Positions 11,340 to 22,399 of a stretch of DNA of 64,000 nucleotides are shown here, piece after piece. Both the position numbers and the translations under genes were made by a program. Each line of letters opens with the position of its first letter. Position 1 is the first letter of the stretch. Origin of the DNA: Tamarix chinensis (taxonomy: Eukaryota; Streptophyta; Magnoliopsida; Caryophyllales; Tamaricaceae). The stretch lies in contig CM060176.1 in assembly GCA_030549775.1 (NCBI GenBank), positions 102,400,254-102,464,253 on the forward strand, in the 5' to 3' direction. Under the pieces are notes generated by a model that worked only from the letters and a program-made list of their open reading frames with translations, did not search any database and had not been told where the DNA came from.

Positions 11340-13880
11340 AATCAAAAAACTCAAATTAGGTATTATTTATAACAGTATGAATCATGATCGAGAATGAGTT
11401 TGAACATAAAAATTGGAACTTGTATGAAATAAAATAAAATTATTTTTAATTTTTACAAAATTAACTTTAAGTATTTTTAGAATACTAATAAAATCTTTGA
11501 ACATACCACCATCACAATTTAAAATAAGAGAGTTTTTTTCCTAGCCATAATAGTACGACCTTATCCTATTATTATTAGTTTGGTTTTATCTTCTTTTGCC
11601 GTGGTTTTTTAATTTCTCAGTGTGACATTGTCACTATTTTTCTATTTTCAATAATAATTTTTAATATACAATAAATAAATATGTGATAAATGAAAATCAC
11701 AATCATCAATAACTTTGTGAAAAATGAAATATCAAAGTTGTCTTATGATTATAAACCCTACCCCACTTCCAATGAATTTGTCTCAATTCCTAATTTAGTA
11801 AAACAATACTTAATCATAGCACACTAAACTCTATATTGTATGTTTGATGTCTTAAGACAATTATCTATATTATAAATATGTCGATAGATATTTATAATGG
11901 TCACAACATAGCTAATAAGTGACAATATATAGCCTTTTACACCTTAAATTACAATTATAATTTTCATTATTTCCTACATTACTTTTCCTGCATTGTTCAT
12001 GTTTAATTTGCATCAACATGCATATCATCCATCTCCTTCGTTCTTATAATTGCTAATATGGTGGACCATGCACTTCGTTTGTTAATTATTTCATTTCTTA
12101 ATATTATGGCATAATATTCTAGAAGCAAGGGCATGGCATCCTCAATAATATTCTTTGGTCATTGAATCGGTGCAGAGTCATTTGATCTTCTCCTATTTCA
12201 ATTCCTTCAAATAACCTATATTAGTGTACACGTCATTTCTAACATCTCGTCATCTAAGTGTTAGATTATGAAATAGACTCAATCAAATCCAGTGTCTTTT
12301 TAATTTTTTATAGTATACAACTTCACTATGGATTATCATCATCCAAATAAAACACTTAGGTAATTGGGTAATCATTAATCTCATGCACTAAAGTATAAGT
12401 TACTTGTTCACATATCTCACACATTGGTCCATTCATACCTTTCTTAACCAACATATTTTTAGTTAATAGCTACTCCTTACAGGCCTTTAATTATTTGAAG
12501 TATTAATCTTAATCTAATATTCTTAGTGAGGATAGTCAGGTGCTATATTTGTTGTCATTGCAAACTTGATGATGACTACTCATCCTTGACTCCCTTTAGA
12601 TCTTTTATCTCAGTATCATGCCTAGCTAATATTATCCCTAGTTGGTTGTAAAGTTAATAAGGCTTTAAAATATCCAATAACTTTATAGGTTGTAAAATAG
12701 GTCATAATAAATTTGTATTCTTTTGCTATGAGCCATGATCCAACAATTTCATGATATATCTCATGTGCGTTGCATTTCAATAGTTATAAACTCATTTTCT
12801 AATAAAAAATATTTGGATGAAGTAAAAAATACCTTCTATTATGGCTTACTCATGCATTGCATCCTCCTATACCTGTATATCTAACTCATCTCCAACACAT
12901 TACACACAGTTTCTAGTAATGTGTTGTCATAAATTCTATGATATGCTAAGATACTATTATATTAGGGAAATTCAATATATAATATGAAAATATTGAATAT
13001 TCATATATAAAAGAAACCTATTTATTAAATATGATAAGGTGAACATCCAATGAATTATTCTTAATGATCTACCAATTTTACAAATAAACAAGTTTTAGCA
13101 AAAATAATATATTTAATTAATTTAGTACAAAATAATGAGTTCAATATTTATGAATTGAAATTTCACTAAAATGAGAGCATATTTTTAAAACAAAATGAAT
13201 AAATATTTCTTTAGTTAAAATAAATTAAAAAATGATAAATTTACATATGAGGTGGACTATTAGTCTATTGATAATTTGATATTATGAATTAAGGAGTAAA
13301 AAAGCATATTACAAATGTTAAAGCTATAATTAACGTAAAATTTTAAAATGAGTCAAATATATATACATACTATCACAAAATATTACTAACATACCAACTA
13401 AAAAATATTATCAAAGGGAATTATTATTATAAAGTATAAAGATGTAAATGTTAAACATTCTGTGAATAAATTACATATATAATTTAGTCTCAAACTTTAA
13501 TTAGGATTAGAAATACAAATAGCTTTTATCTTTAAATTAAATGATGATTATAATTAACAATAACATATATATATTATTATTACATTTAAATACTATGAGA
13601 AAATAAACTCAAAATCTTACAATGATTAAATTTTATTTAAAAGTCTCATTTTTGACTCATTTTATTTTTTATAGATTAAATACTAAATATTTTTTTAATA
13701 CTTTTTCCCCTATTAAATATTTCACTTAGTTCTTATTTTTCTAACCCCCTTAATTTTATATAAACTATAATAAGATATTAGTTAAAATACTTTTAATTTT
13801 CTAATAACTTTATTTTTTTTAATATTTCACCTAAATCTTATTTTCCCCCTAATATATATATTTTATTTTCCCTCCAAATT
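11340..13880. other. AT-rich interior of the hAT element, no gene seen
   Basis: Strongly AT-rich sequence with no long open frame, no repeated unit and no recognisable protein on either strand. Confidence 0.5.
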
Positions 13881-15453
13881 TAACATATCAGATATCAGTG
13901 ATCAAAATATCTCTAGCTACAGCTACGCTACTACAACTCTTACTGCTATACTACACTACTCAATAGACGCACGCAGCCTCACCTCACACTGTAGCTTACA
14001 CTCACATGACACAAGACACACAGACACAACACAGGTACTGGGCTTCGTCGATAGTCGATACTCCCAATTGTCACTGGTCACTCATCATCACCACCATAGT
14101 GTCGCGTTTGGTTTTGGTCTGAATTGTGTGATTCGAACCGAACGGGCAGAAACGATCAAATGAAGACTTCCAGAGTTCTAGTCCCAGAGTCCCAACCTTC
14201 ATCCCCCATGACCAGTCGACCACAACGGCACAACCAAACCAGTTGACCACAACCGCACAACCAAACCAGTTAGCCGACCACAACCAGACCAGCCACCACT
14301 TCCACTGGTCTGCACTCAGTACCTCCATCTCCATGGATGCCTCCTTCAGCAATTTGGGTTCGACTTTCTGATGCTGTGCTGTGCTGCTGTTTTCCATAAT
14401 TCCATCCAGCTCCTCTCGAGTCTCGACAGCAGCTCCCTCCTCCTTTGTTTCAAAATTTTCCATTTCGTTCCATACTTCCATTCTATTTCATCTCCTCCTC
14501 TATTTCGAAATTTTGCATTTCGTTCCATACTTCCATTTCATCTCCTCTTGTTTTGACATTTTCCATCTGCTCTTGACTCCCATTTCGATTTTCTTCCATT
14601 CCATTCCATCTCCTCCTTTCCTCTATTACGTTTTCAATCAACATTATTGTAGATTTGTAGTGGTCGGAGGTGAGGTTCTGTATAGTTCATTAGCTTTTCA
14701 TTGTTTGGCAACTCTTTGTTGCAGAAATCAATCAAAATGCCTATGTCGATTGTTTATTGCTGTATGTTGATTTAGTGTTACTCTGTTAGTGGTGATTTTG
14801 ATTTTTGAATCCTAGTTGATGATGAAAATTTTCTATCTATTATTATTAAGTTGTCTCATGCAATTTGTTTGTCTACTGGTATTGTTATACAGGTCTTTGA
14901 TGGGTATTGGTTTTTTAAGTTGGAAGTTGGAACTCCTCGCTTAGCATGTTTTTATTTGTTTGTTTTATTGAGGGTTGTTTGGTTATTGCATGTGGGATGG
15001 TTTGTTTTGGATGTACCAATTCTTATTTAGTTGTTTATTGAATCACAGATTGAATTTGAGTTAGAAGCAACAAAAGTCATTATGTTATTATTGGGTCTAG
15101 TCATATACATGTTTAGGCTATTAGAATGCAAACAAATTATTATGTATATATGTTTAGCATGCAGAATTGCAGATTACATGTTAGCCTGTTAAATATTAGC
15201 ATGCATATTGTGTGTACTTCAAACATATGTTAATGTTATCCTATGTTACTTCAGGCTCAAACAGATTGTTTGTATGTGATTTCATGATTATCTTAATTTG
15301 ATTATGGTATTCCATTTGTATTGTATGTCATTTCATGATTATGGTGTTCCATTTGAATTGTACGCGATTTCATGATTATGGTATACTATTTGTATTGTAT
15401 GTGATTTCATGATTATCTTAATAAAATACTAATACTAATAATTTATTGTAGTT
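13880..15453 (+). promoter_or_regulatory. Probable promoter and 5' leader of the hAT transposase
   Basis: Base composition changes sharply near 13900 to CA- and CT-rich sequence. A pyrimidine-rich stretch (14380-14640) is followed by T/G-rich intron-like sequence down to the start codon at 15454. Open frames here are short and made of low-complexity pyrimidine tracts. The decayed hAT element at 35.5-45.7 kb has a similar pyrimidine-rich zone (35860-36720) ahead of its transposase. The role is inferred from position. Confidence 0.4.
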
Positions 15454-17645
15454 ATGGAAGCTGGAAATTATGATGCTAGTAATCTTCCGGATCCTAATTT
15501 GCAAGAAGCTGATAAGAAAATGAGCTCAGTTTAGAAAGAATTTCTGAGACTTAAAGGAACTGAGACCAATGATGGAAAAGAGAGAGCACTTTGCATCCAT
15601 TGTAAGGTAGCTTCTTTCATTACTAGTTCACATTATGGGACAACAAATCTAAAAAGACATCTTGATAAATGTCCATCATATCAAAAAATTGTGAAAGTAG
15701 AATCTAATGTTTATAACCAAAAGATCTACAGAGATCTATTAGCAAGGGCTATCGTCAAACATGGGTATGCATTCTCTTGGGTTGAACACAAAGGCAATAG
15801 AGAAATTCATGCATACTTGAATAATCAAGTTAGAACCATTTGTAGAAATACTGTAAAATCGGATGTATTGAAATTGCAATCAAACTTGAAAATTGAGGTT
15901 AAGAACTATCTTCGTAGCATCCCTGGTCGTATTTTTCTGACTTCTGATATGTGGACTTCTTGTCAAACTGAGGGATATATGTGTTTGACTGCTCATTTTG
16001 TGGATGCTAATTAGAAGTTGAATAGTAGAGTGCTGAATTTTCATCATATAGAAACACCACATATGGGACAAATCTTACATAATTCGGTGTTAAGTTTGCT
16101 TTAAGACTGGGTTATTGTGGATAAGATTTTTTCTATCACATTAGACAATGCCTCAAGCAATGATAGAATGTAAGATCATTTACGAAATACATTGAATGAT
16201 CAAAATTTTTTGTTGCATAATGGCATTTACTTACATATTCGGTGTGGTGCTCATGTTTTGAATCTCATTTTTAAGGATGGGCTTAAGGTAATAGAGGATA
16301 TTGTTGTTAAGATTAGAGATAGTGTAAAATACATCAAATGGTCAGAATCGAGGAAGATTACATTTCGAAATTGTGTGAAATTAGCTCGGATATCAGATAC
16401 TAAATCATTATGGCTTGATGTTCCCCCAAGGTGGAACTGTACTTATTTGATGATTGATAGAGCTATTATTTATTGTAATGGATTTAAGGATATGGTGGTT
16501 TTTGACCCTTTGTACAAGAATTTTCCAGGACCTCAAGAATGGGACATGCTTGAAAAAATTCGTGATGTCTTAGAATCATTTTATGATATTACTGAGTTAT
16601 TTTCTGGTAGTCAGTATCCCACGGCAAATTTATATTTTGAGAATGTATGGAAGATCAAAATGCTTTTAAATGAGTTGATAAAGGGGGACGATGAAGTGTT
16701 AAGGAAAATGGCTACAGAAATGAAGATTAAATTTGACAAGTATTGGGCCAACTTAGATGGGAATGAATATGGTACATTATTTGCTTTTTCTATGATTCTT
16801 GATCCTCGTTGTAAGTTGGATTTTCTAAAGTATTGCTATCAAAAATTATTTGAGGATGGAACAAGGGCTTAAAGTCAATGATATGCGGTTTAAGTTAGGG
16901 ATGCTTCTAGTGGAGTATCCTTCAGCTAATGATGGAGGAGGTACTTGTTATAACTCTTGTAGAAAATCATCAACATTAGACACTAACACCCTTGGTTCTA
17001 CTCGCAAGCGCAGATTTAATTTCTCTGCTGTAAGCTTACATTTCTCACCTTCCTTTAATCTTTTATATCTTTCCTTTAATTTTGATTTGTTATTATATTT
17101 ATGTTCAATTGACTATTATGTATATATATATATATATCATTCTTGATTTATTACATATATATATCCATTTGCTTTTGTAATTTTTAGGGTTTTGATGAAA
17201 ATGAGACTACATACACCTATAATGAAAAGACAAAGCCGGATAAGTATCTAGATGATCCAAGAATGGACCGCAAAATCAAGCTAAACATTCTTGACTTTTG
17301 GAGAGAGAACGAGTCTCAATATGGAGAGCTTACACATCTAGCTAGGGATATTTTAAGTGTGCCCCTTACAACTGTTGCATCATAATCAACTTTTAGCATT
17401 GGAGGTAGAGTTTTAAGTAAGTGGAGAAGCTCGTACTTGCCTAAAAATATTGAAGCGTTGATAAGTACTCGTAGTTGGTTGTATGGTTTTGAAGGTAGTA
17501 TTTTTAAGGCTTTTATTTACTTCTTTGTTTCTACATCATAGTAAATTTCTAATGTGTTATTGTTTCTCTAGCAACTGAGAAAGATGAATATATTGGTTGC
17601 AATGTGGGCTGGGATGGAGCTAACCCCCCTACTAGACATCCTTAA
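15454..17645 (+). pseudogene. hAT transposase (BED finger, DDE core, C-terminal dimerisation domain), multiple lesions
   Basis: From ATG 15454 one frame runs through a BED zinc finger (CIHCK ... LKRHLDKC), the RNase-H-like core (FLTSDMWTS, TLDNASSND, IRCGAHVLNLI), a DUF4413-type region (YPTANLYFENV, KFDKYW, ILDPRCK), then the dimerisation domain ([24 protein letters not shown]). In-frame stops stand at 15532, 16012, 16102, 16171 and 17383. A frameshift lies near 16850-16866. Two introns fit: 17030-17187 and 17495-17571. The family cuts and pastes hAT elements. This copy is dead, but its many intact blocks suggest moderate age. It would have been the source of activity for its own element. Confidence 0.93.
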
Positions 17646-18802
17646 TAAGGTCCATAGTTACTATTTTAATTCTTGATATAATTGATAGTTAAGTATATAG
17701 CTTTTATCCAAATAGAGTGTATTTAACTACATGTTCTTTCACTACAGGGAGGATTACACTGATATTTTTGAAGAGGTTGCAGGGAGGACTATCCAAATGA
17801 GGTGATTTTTTTTTCTCATTGTTATATAAGCCTCAGATTAAGGTGTGTGACTTATTAGTGTGATATTTTTGTAACAACATATGGTGATGGTTAGGTGATG
17901 TCTTTCTCTTAGCATTATAAGTTTATAACTATCCTATAGGACATCTTTTGCCTTTTGGATTGTAAATTTCTTCCTTTCTAGTTAGTATTTTTTGGTTACT
18001 TACCTCAAGGTCAGGGCTTCAATCAAAGAAAGGTATTCACCTTCATCCATTAAAGAGACGATGAAGTATTCATTATAGGTATGTTATCAATGCTCTAGTT
18101 TTCTTATTTACACTTGTTTGGACTTTTATTGTATTTATTTGTTAGTAATTATCAGTATATTTGATATTATTGTGTATTGTGTATCATATAATGAGTGTAT
18201 GATGAAATGCTGAATTTGATTGTCAGGTCCTCATAAATCATTAATACAATGAGTGTATTATTATTATGGTCCAAAGTGTAGAGTTTAAGTTGCAGGAAGT
18301 TATCAAACAAAGTGAAGCAAAAATATAAATTTATGCTTATAAATGTTTACATTTATTTACATGGTTTCAAAAATTAATAAGAATATGGAGTTAAAAATAT
18401 CATATATGAATAAGAATAATCAATTATCGATTCAAGTCTGGTTCGGGTCGGTTCGGGTTCGGGTTAGTTCGGGTTAAAGTTAAAGTTCAGGTCGGTTCGG
18501 GTTCGGGTTAGAGTTCGGGTCGGTTTGGGTTCGGGTTGGAGTTCAGGTCGGGTCGGGTTTGAGGTGTGCTCGGTTTGGGTTATTATTGATTTTGGTCACT
18601 TCGGTTCGGGTCAATTTTGGTTCGGGTCTTTATCGAGTTAGCCAAATTCGGGTTGGGTCCAAATTGAATCTGGTTGTTTCGGGCTTTCGGGTTATGAATG
18701 GGTTGTATTTTTCGGGTTACTATCGGGTTTCAAGTCGGGTTATTCGGATTGGGTCAGTCGGGTTGGGTCAACTTTGCTAGGTATAGACACCGTGTTGCCC
18801 CA

Positions 18803-20170
18803 TCATCCTTCACAACGGCACAACGTCCAACAGCTTGAGAGTTTAATACAAACAAGCCCTTCGTACTCCAAATCAGAAGTAATTGTGGGTTTCCCGTGAC
18901 TATGGAAAAAAGATTCTCCGTGCTTTATGAAGTAAGGTACTCTGGGATTCAATAACATATGGACATAAGAGATTAGACTGGTTCCGAATCTAATGTAGAA
19001 CCACGTTGGTCTCAGCATCAATTTCGTGTGAACCGTAGCCATCAACCTGCAATTTGACCAAAGTTATGCAAAAATCATCATCGACAGGGGCATACACATA
19101 GCTACCATGTCGGACAACATAATCATGGGATTGATTATTAGAAGTTGGGTGTGGGTATACCTCCCCAAGAACATCATACAATGACTTCTCAGTAGCTTGA
19201 AGTGCCCTATGATCATCTATTATAGCATGCAGTTGATCACTAAAATCCTCATCCAAAATGAAAGGAGAAAGAAAGTGAGATATATTAATTGTAAGAGCTG
19301 ACTCCTTTTTCACCACCAAAGATGGAAATGATTCACAATTATTAATCACTAACTTTGACCTCATTCATGCCTTCCACGTATATTCCATAAGCTTTTTATA
19401 AATATGATTCCTGGCTGGCCACTTCTCTTATGTGGACATGACAATTCTTTACCAAAAAGTTTGAGCATGAAATCAACGCCGACTAAGTTCACTAACATCA
19501 AGTCACAAAGAAGGAAACAGAGAACGCAGCAAAGAAACAGGAGAGACGATGACAATTATTCAGGAATGATTAGATCCCATCCATATTTAGTGAGTCCGAA
19601 GTTTTTAGACTCAATGACAGACCATTCAGATCGAGAAAATCTTAATAAAACTCAAGAGATCAGCAAAAATAGGGCGAGTGGCCTAAATTTCATGACAGCC
19701 ATCACAACCAATAACTAGGTAGATAAAGTAATCAAATGAAATTTTAGGGTTTTAGAAATTTATACCAAACGAAACCAACACAGATCAAAGCAGATGAAGA
19801 TTGAAGAAGATGCGATGGAGGTCGAGGACAACTCACTAGTGACTGGCTAGGCTCACGGTAGCCGACTGGTGGCATAACCTACGATGTCCGCCACTACACG
19901 CAATTGCTACTACTACGAGTGCTGTCGCGGCTGTTGTTGCGACTGCTACTTGCTGCGAGTGCTATTGCGATTGTTGCTACAACTTCTGCTTGGTGCGGTT
20001 GCTGGTTGCGTCGCCGGTGGTGGCTGGTTGTGGCCGGCGGTCGATTAGATTGGAGGAGGTGAGGCTGGGTTGGAGCTCAGGCGTAGGGAGTAGTACACAT
20101 GGGAAAGAGAAAGAGAAGAGAAGGGAAAGAAGAAGAGAGAAAAGGAAAAGGAAGGGGGGAACCAGTCGAG
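18803..20170 (-). other. Unidentified gene fragment carried inside the CACTA element
   Basis: The minus strand has a leader-like arrangement. A CT-rich stretch (20160-20100) is followed by a GC-richer segment with short coding-like runs (about 20090-19830), intron-like T-rich sequence, then a 124-codon open frame 19364-18990 (SLYDVLGEVYPHP, YVVRHGSYVYAPVDDDF). A second frame is open from 19045 to 18806 (PYFIKHGESFF, KPTITSDLEYEG). The change of frame near 19045 follows TTGCAG, so a splice acceptor is possible. I cannot name the protein. Composition and layout differ from typical CACTA proteins, so capture of a host gene is likely. The hAT insertion at 18786 cuts it off from its downstream part. 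Confidence 0.4.
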
Positions 20171-21215
20171 ATTTTTTTTTTCAAATACACCTATATAAAT
20201 AAATACTAAACATCTAAAAATATTATTGAAAAATTTTATCTACAATTTATTTAAAGAAAACTCATTTTGAAAGGATCCAAAAACTTAAAATTGATGTAAC
20301 GGCTATATAAAGAATTTCGGAAGTATTTTCGAAAGAATTTACTAATGAAAGTAAAAGTCTATATAATTTACGAAAATACATTATAAAACCTCAAAATAAT
20401 ATTTAAAAGTATATGAGAAAATATTTAAATCCAATTCTAATAAACCGAAACTAATTTCAATAATTTTCGAAATCGGTTTTCCACAAACCAAAAATGGTAA
20501 AATGGAAGAAAATTAATTTAAAAAATAAATTCATAAATAAGCTCTGAAATCTTTTTAATTTAAAATTTTCCGAAGATCTTAACGAATTTGAAAATGAATA
20601 AATTAAAGGTTGGAAATATTTTATACAGATAAAATTATTAAAATAAATTTGGCTATTTTAAATAGAAATTTTATAATTTAAATAATATATATATCGTTAA
20701 CAAAATATAACTTCAAAATAAAGTTGTAATCAGAGGACGAAGTTATAATCGAAAACGAATCTTAACTATAAAAAATTAAAATACAAGAAAGAATGGAAAT
20801 ACATATTTTTAACCGAAAATCGAAATCATATGAATATAATAAAATCACGATCGTGAACGAATTTATCTAGAATGATCCGTAACAACAATGATTAATTAAA
20901 TTCAAATATTAGGTTGAAATTGTCGATAAATCCATAAAACAAATTGAAATTAAAATAGTTAAATTTTTATATCAAATTGCGCTAATAAAATAATTAAGCT
21001 TAATAAAATTAAAATTTAAAATATGGGATATTACAAAATAAATAATAATTATTATTAATAATAAAATATTTAATAATGAGAAATAAAATATAAATATGAA
21101 TAAGATTAAAATTAAAATTAATCGTAATTACCAATAATTAGTAATAATATTTTTTTAATATTAAGAAATAATAATAATATTCAAAAATAATTATTCTTAG
21201 TAATAATAAGACAAA
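20170..21215. other. AT-rich CACTA interior, nothing recognised
   Basis: Long AT-rich stretch with short poly-A and TAA runs. No open frame of note and no repeat shared with the rest of the window. Confidence 0.5.
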
Positions 21216-21555
21216 TATTATTTAACTCCATGTTAGATAGAATCAAATAAGGGTATTTTAATATATTACCCTAGTAGATAGTATCAAATAAGGAAAAAAA
21301 TTTCATTGCCCTATTTTTTAAGAGTAAAGGGAGGAAATTTTATTATTGTACTATTTAGTATGATCAAATAAGAGAATTTTTATTCATTGTCCTATTAAAT
21401 TAGATCTAATAGGAAATGTTTTATATTGCACTATTTATTAGAATCAATTAAGAAATATTTTAATTGCTCTGTTAAATCATCTATAATAGGATAATTTTAT
21501 TATTATTCTATTTAGTATTTTAAAATTATCTCGTTTAATTATATATCATGTAGTG

Positions 21556-22087
21556 CGTGACTCCCTTCAACCACTCATCCACAACTGCCTTTTTTACTTT
21601 TTACTTTCAATTTCCAGCATCATGCAACAGAGCTTGTAAGGATACCAGCTTAAGTTTTAGTTTCTCCTTTATACCAAAAGACGAAATCCCTCGCCCTTGG
21701 TTGGAGGAAGGTAAATCACGATAATTCAGCGGTCTAAGATCCCCCGATTATCCATGATGTCCACAAGGAGTCACCCCCACATTGAAGGGTTGAAACTCCC
21801 ACACTGCGGCTGCTATGAATCGAACCTGTGTTATCCTTGATACCAACTTGAGAGGGTCTTTCGACAGGGTCACTCTTAGTGACCCATAGTGATTTGAACT
21901 CCTCCATTACACACTTGACCACCTCACTCACAATCGCTGTGGCTGCCTCGAAAACAATAGCTTCGGCCATACCTTTTCTTTTCTTTTTTCCTTTCCTTTC
22001 AGATGGTTTTTTGGAGTCTAAAAAGATCAAAAAAGAAGATGAAAGAGAAGTATGTTGCAGAAGACGATGTTGTGTCGTATGCAACAA
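21556..22087 (-). pseudogene. CNL disease-resistance gene remnant, 5' part (start codon and first half of Rx_N)
   Basis: ATG at 22087 opens MAEAIVFEAATAIVSEVVK, the typical start of an Rx_N coiled-coil domain, as far as FKSLW near 21884. After a ~207-bp insertion the domain resumes at 21675 (GIKEKLKLKL, LQALLHDAG) and ends at DEWLKGVT, where the CACTA element begins. The continuation DVAYYVEDVLDEY is at 9425 on the other side of the element. Two in-frame stops lie in the resumed part, where a Lys-rich KQVK-type segment is expected. This is the same gene as the remnant at 7785-9425. Confidence 0.92.
21676..21882 (-). mobile_element. SINE-like insertion in the CNL first exon
   Basis: This ~207-bp stretch interrupts Rx_N coding between FKSLW and GIKEK. 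Read on the minus strand it contains CAAGTTGGTATCAAGG followed 25 bp later by GGTTCGATTC. These resemble RNA polymerase III box A and box B in tRNA-derived SINEs; box B is the better match. The far end finishes in CTTTT. I could not define a clear target duplication, so the SINE call rests on the box motifs and size. It could also be another small element. Confidence 0.45.
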
Positions 22088-22305
22088 CGGTTAAAGGGTA
22101 GTAGAATGGATTTATGGCAGCAGTCCAGCAGAGCAGGAGTGAGAGAAGTCGATGATTGAAACACTAAATAAATTACTACTCAGAACTTTGGTTGATACTT
22201 AGCCGTAGGATTAATTACAGACAAAAAAGATACTGCGAGGAAACTTACGGTGAATGCTTGAGCTTTTTAGTCAACATTTTACGGCCTAAGTAGTTTCGCG
22301 GCATT
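22088..22305 (-). promoter_or_regulatory. Upstream region of the CNL pseudogene
   Basis: Sequence between the CNL start codon and duplicated segment A2, expected to hold its promoter and 5' leader. The stretch just upstream of the ATG is pyrimidine-rich on the coding strand. No specific element can be assigned. Confidence 0.35.
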
Positions 22306-22399
22306 GTGATGATGAGCACTGTAGTTTCACGTGTGTGGGCCGCTCCACGAACATTGTCGTTTCATTTGTTGGACAATGGACAACCATATATCAGTATGC

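Larger units (their letters stand above)
10962..18785 (+). mobile_element. hAT transposon (7.8 kb) nested in the CACTA element
   Basis: Left end TAGAGGTGGCAAACGGG; right end, inward, TATACCTAGCAAAGTTG. The terminal match is imperfect (9 of 13). The flanks are GACACCAT (10954-10961) and GACACCGT (18786-18793), an 8-bp duplication with one change. Both ends carry arrays of GGGTCGGGTT/GGTTCGGGTT motifs (about 10980-11330 and 18430-18770). A hAT transposase gene lies inside in the plus orientation. The ~3 kb between the left array and the likely promoter region is plain AT-rich sequence. Confidence 0.85.
9426..21555. mobile_element. CACTA (En/Spm-type) transposon, 12.1 kb, non-autonomous, nested insertions
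   Basis: The left end reads CACTACAAAATATATAGTC. The right end, read inward, is CACTACATGATATATAATT, giving matched CACTA termini. Both ends carry related subterminal repeats built on CCCTATTAGG/AATATTACCCTATTT motifs (about 9450-9910 and 21215-21500). The flanking triplets are CAT (9423-9425) and CGT (21556-21558), a 3-bp duplication that differs only by a CpG-type change. Removing the element rejoins the CNL reading frame at GVT-DVAYY. I see no TnpA or TnpD coding sequence; the interior holds unidentified gene-like sequence, a hAT element and a MITE. Confidence 0.92.

Noticed and set aside
14071..14770. Open frames of up to 136 codons on both strands
   Set aside because: Pyrimidine-rich leader-like sequence of the hAT element; Ser/Phe/His-rich with no domain.
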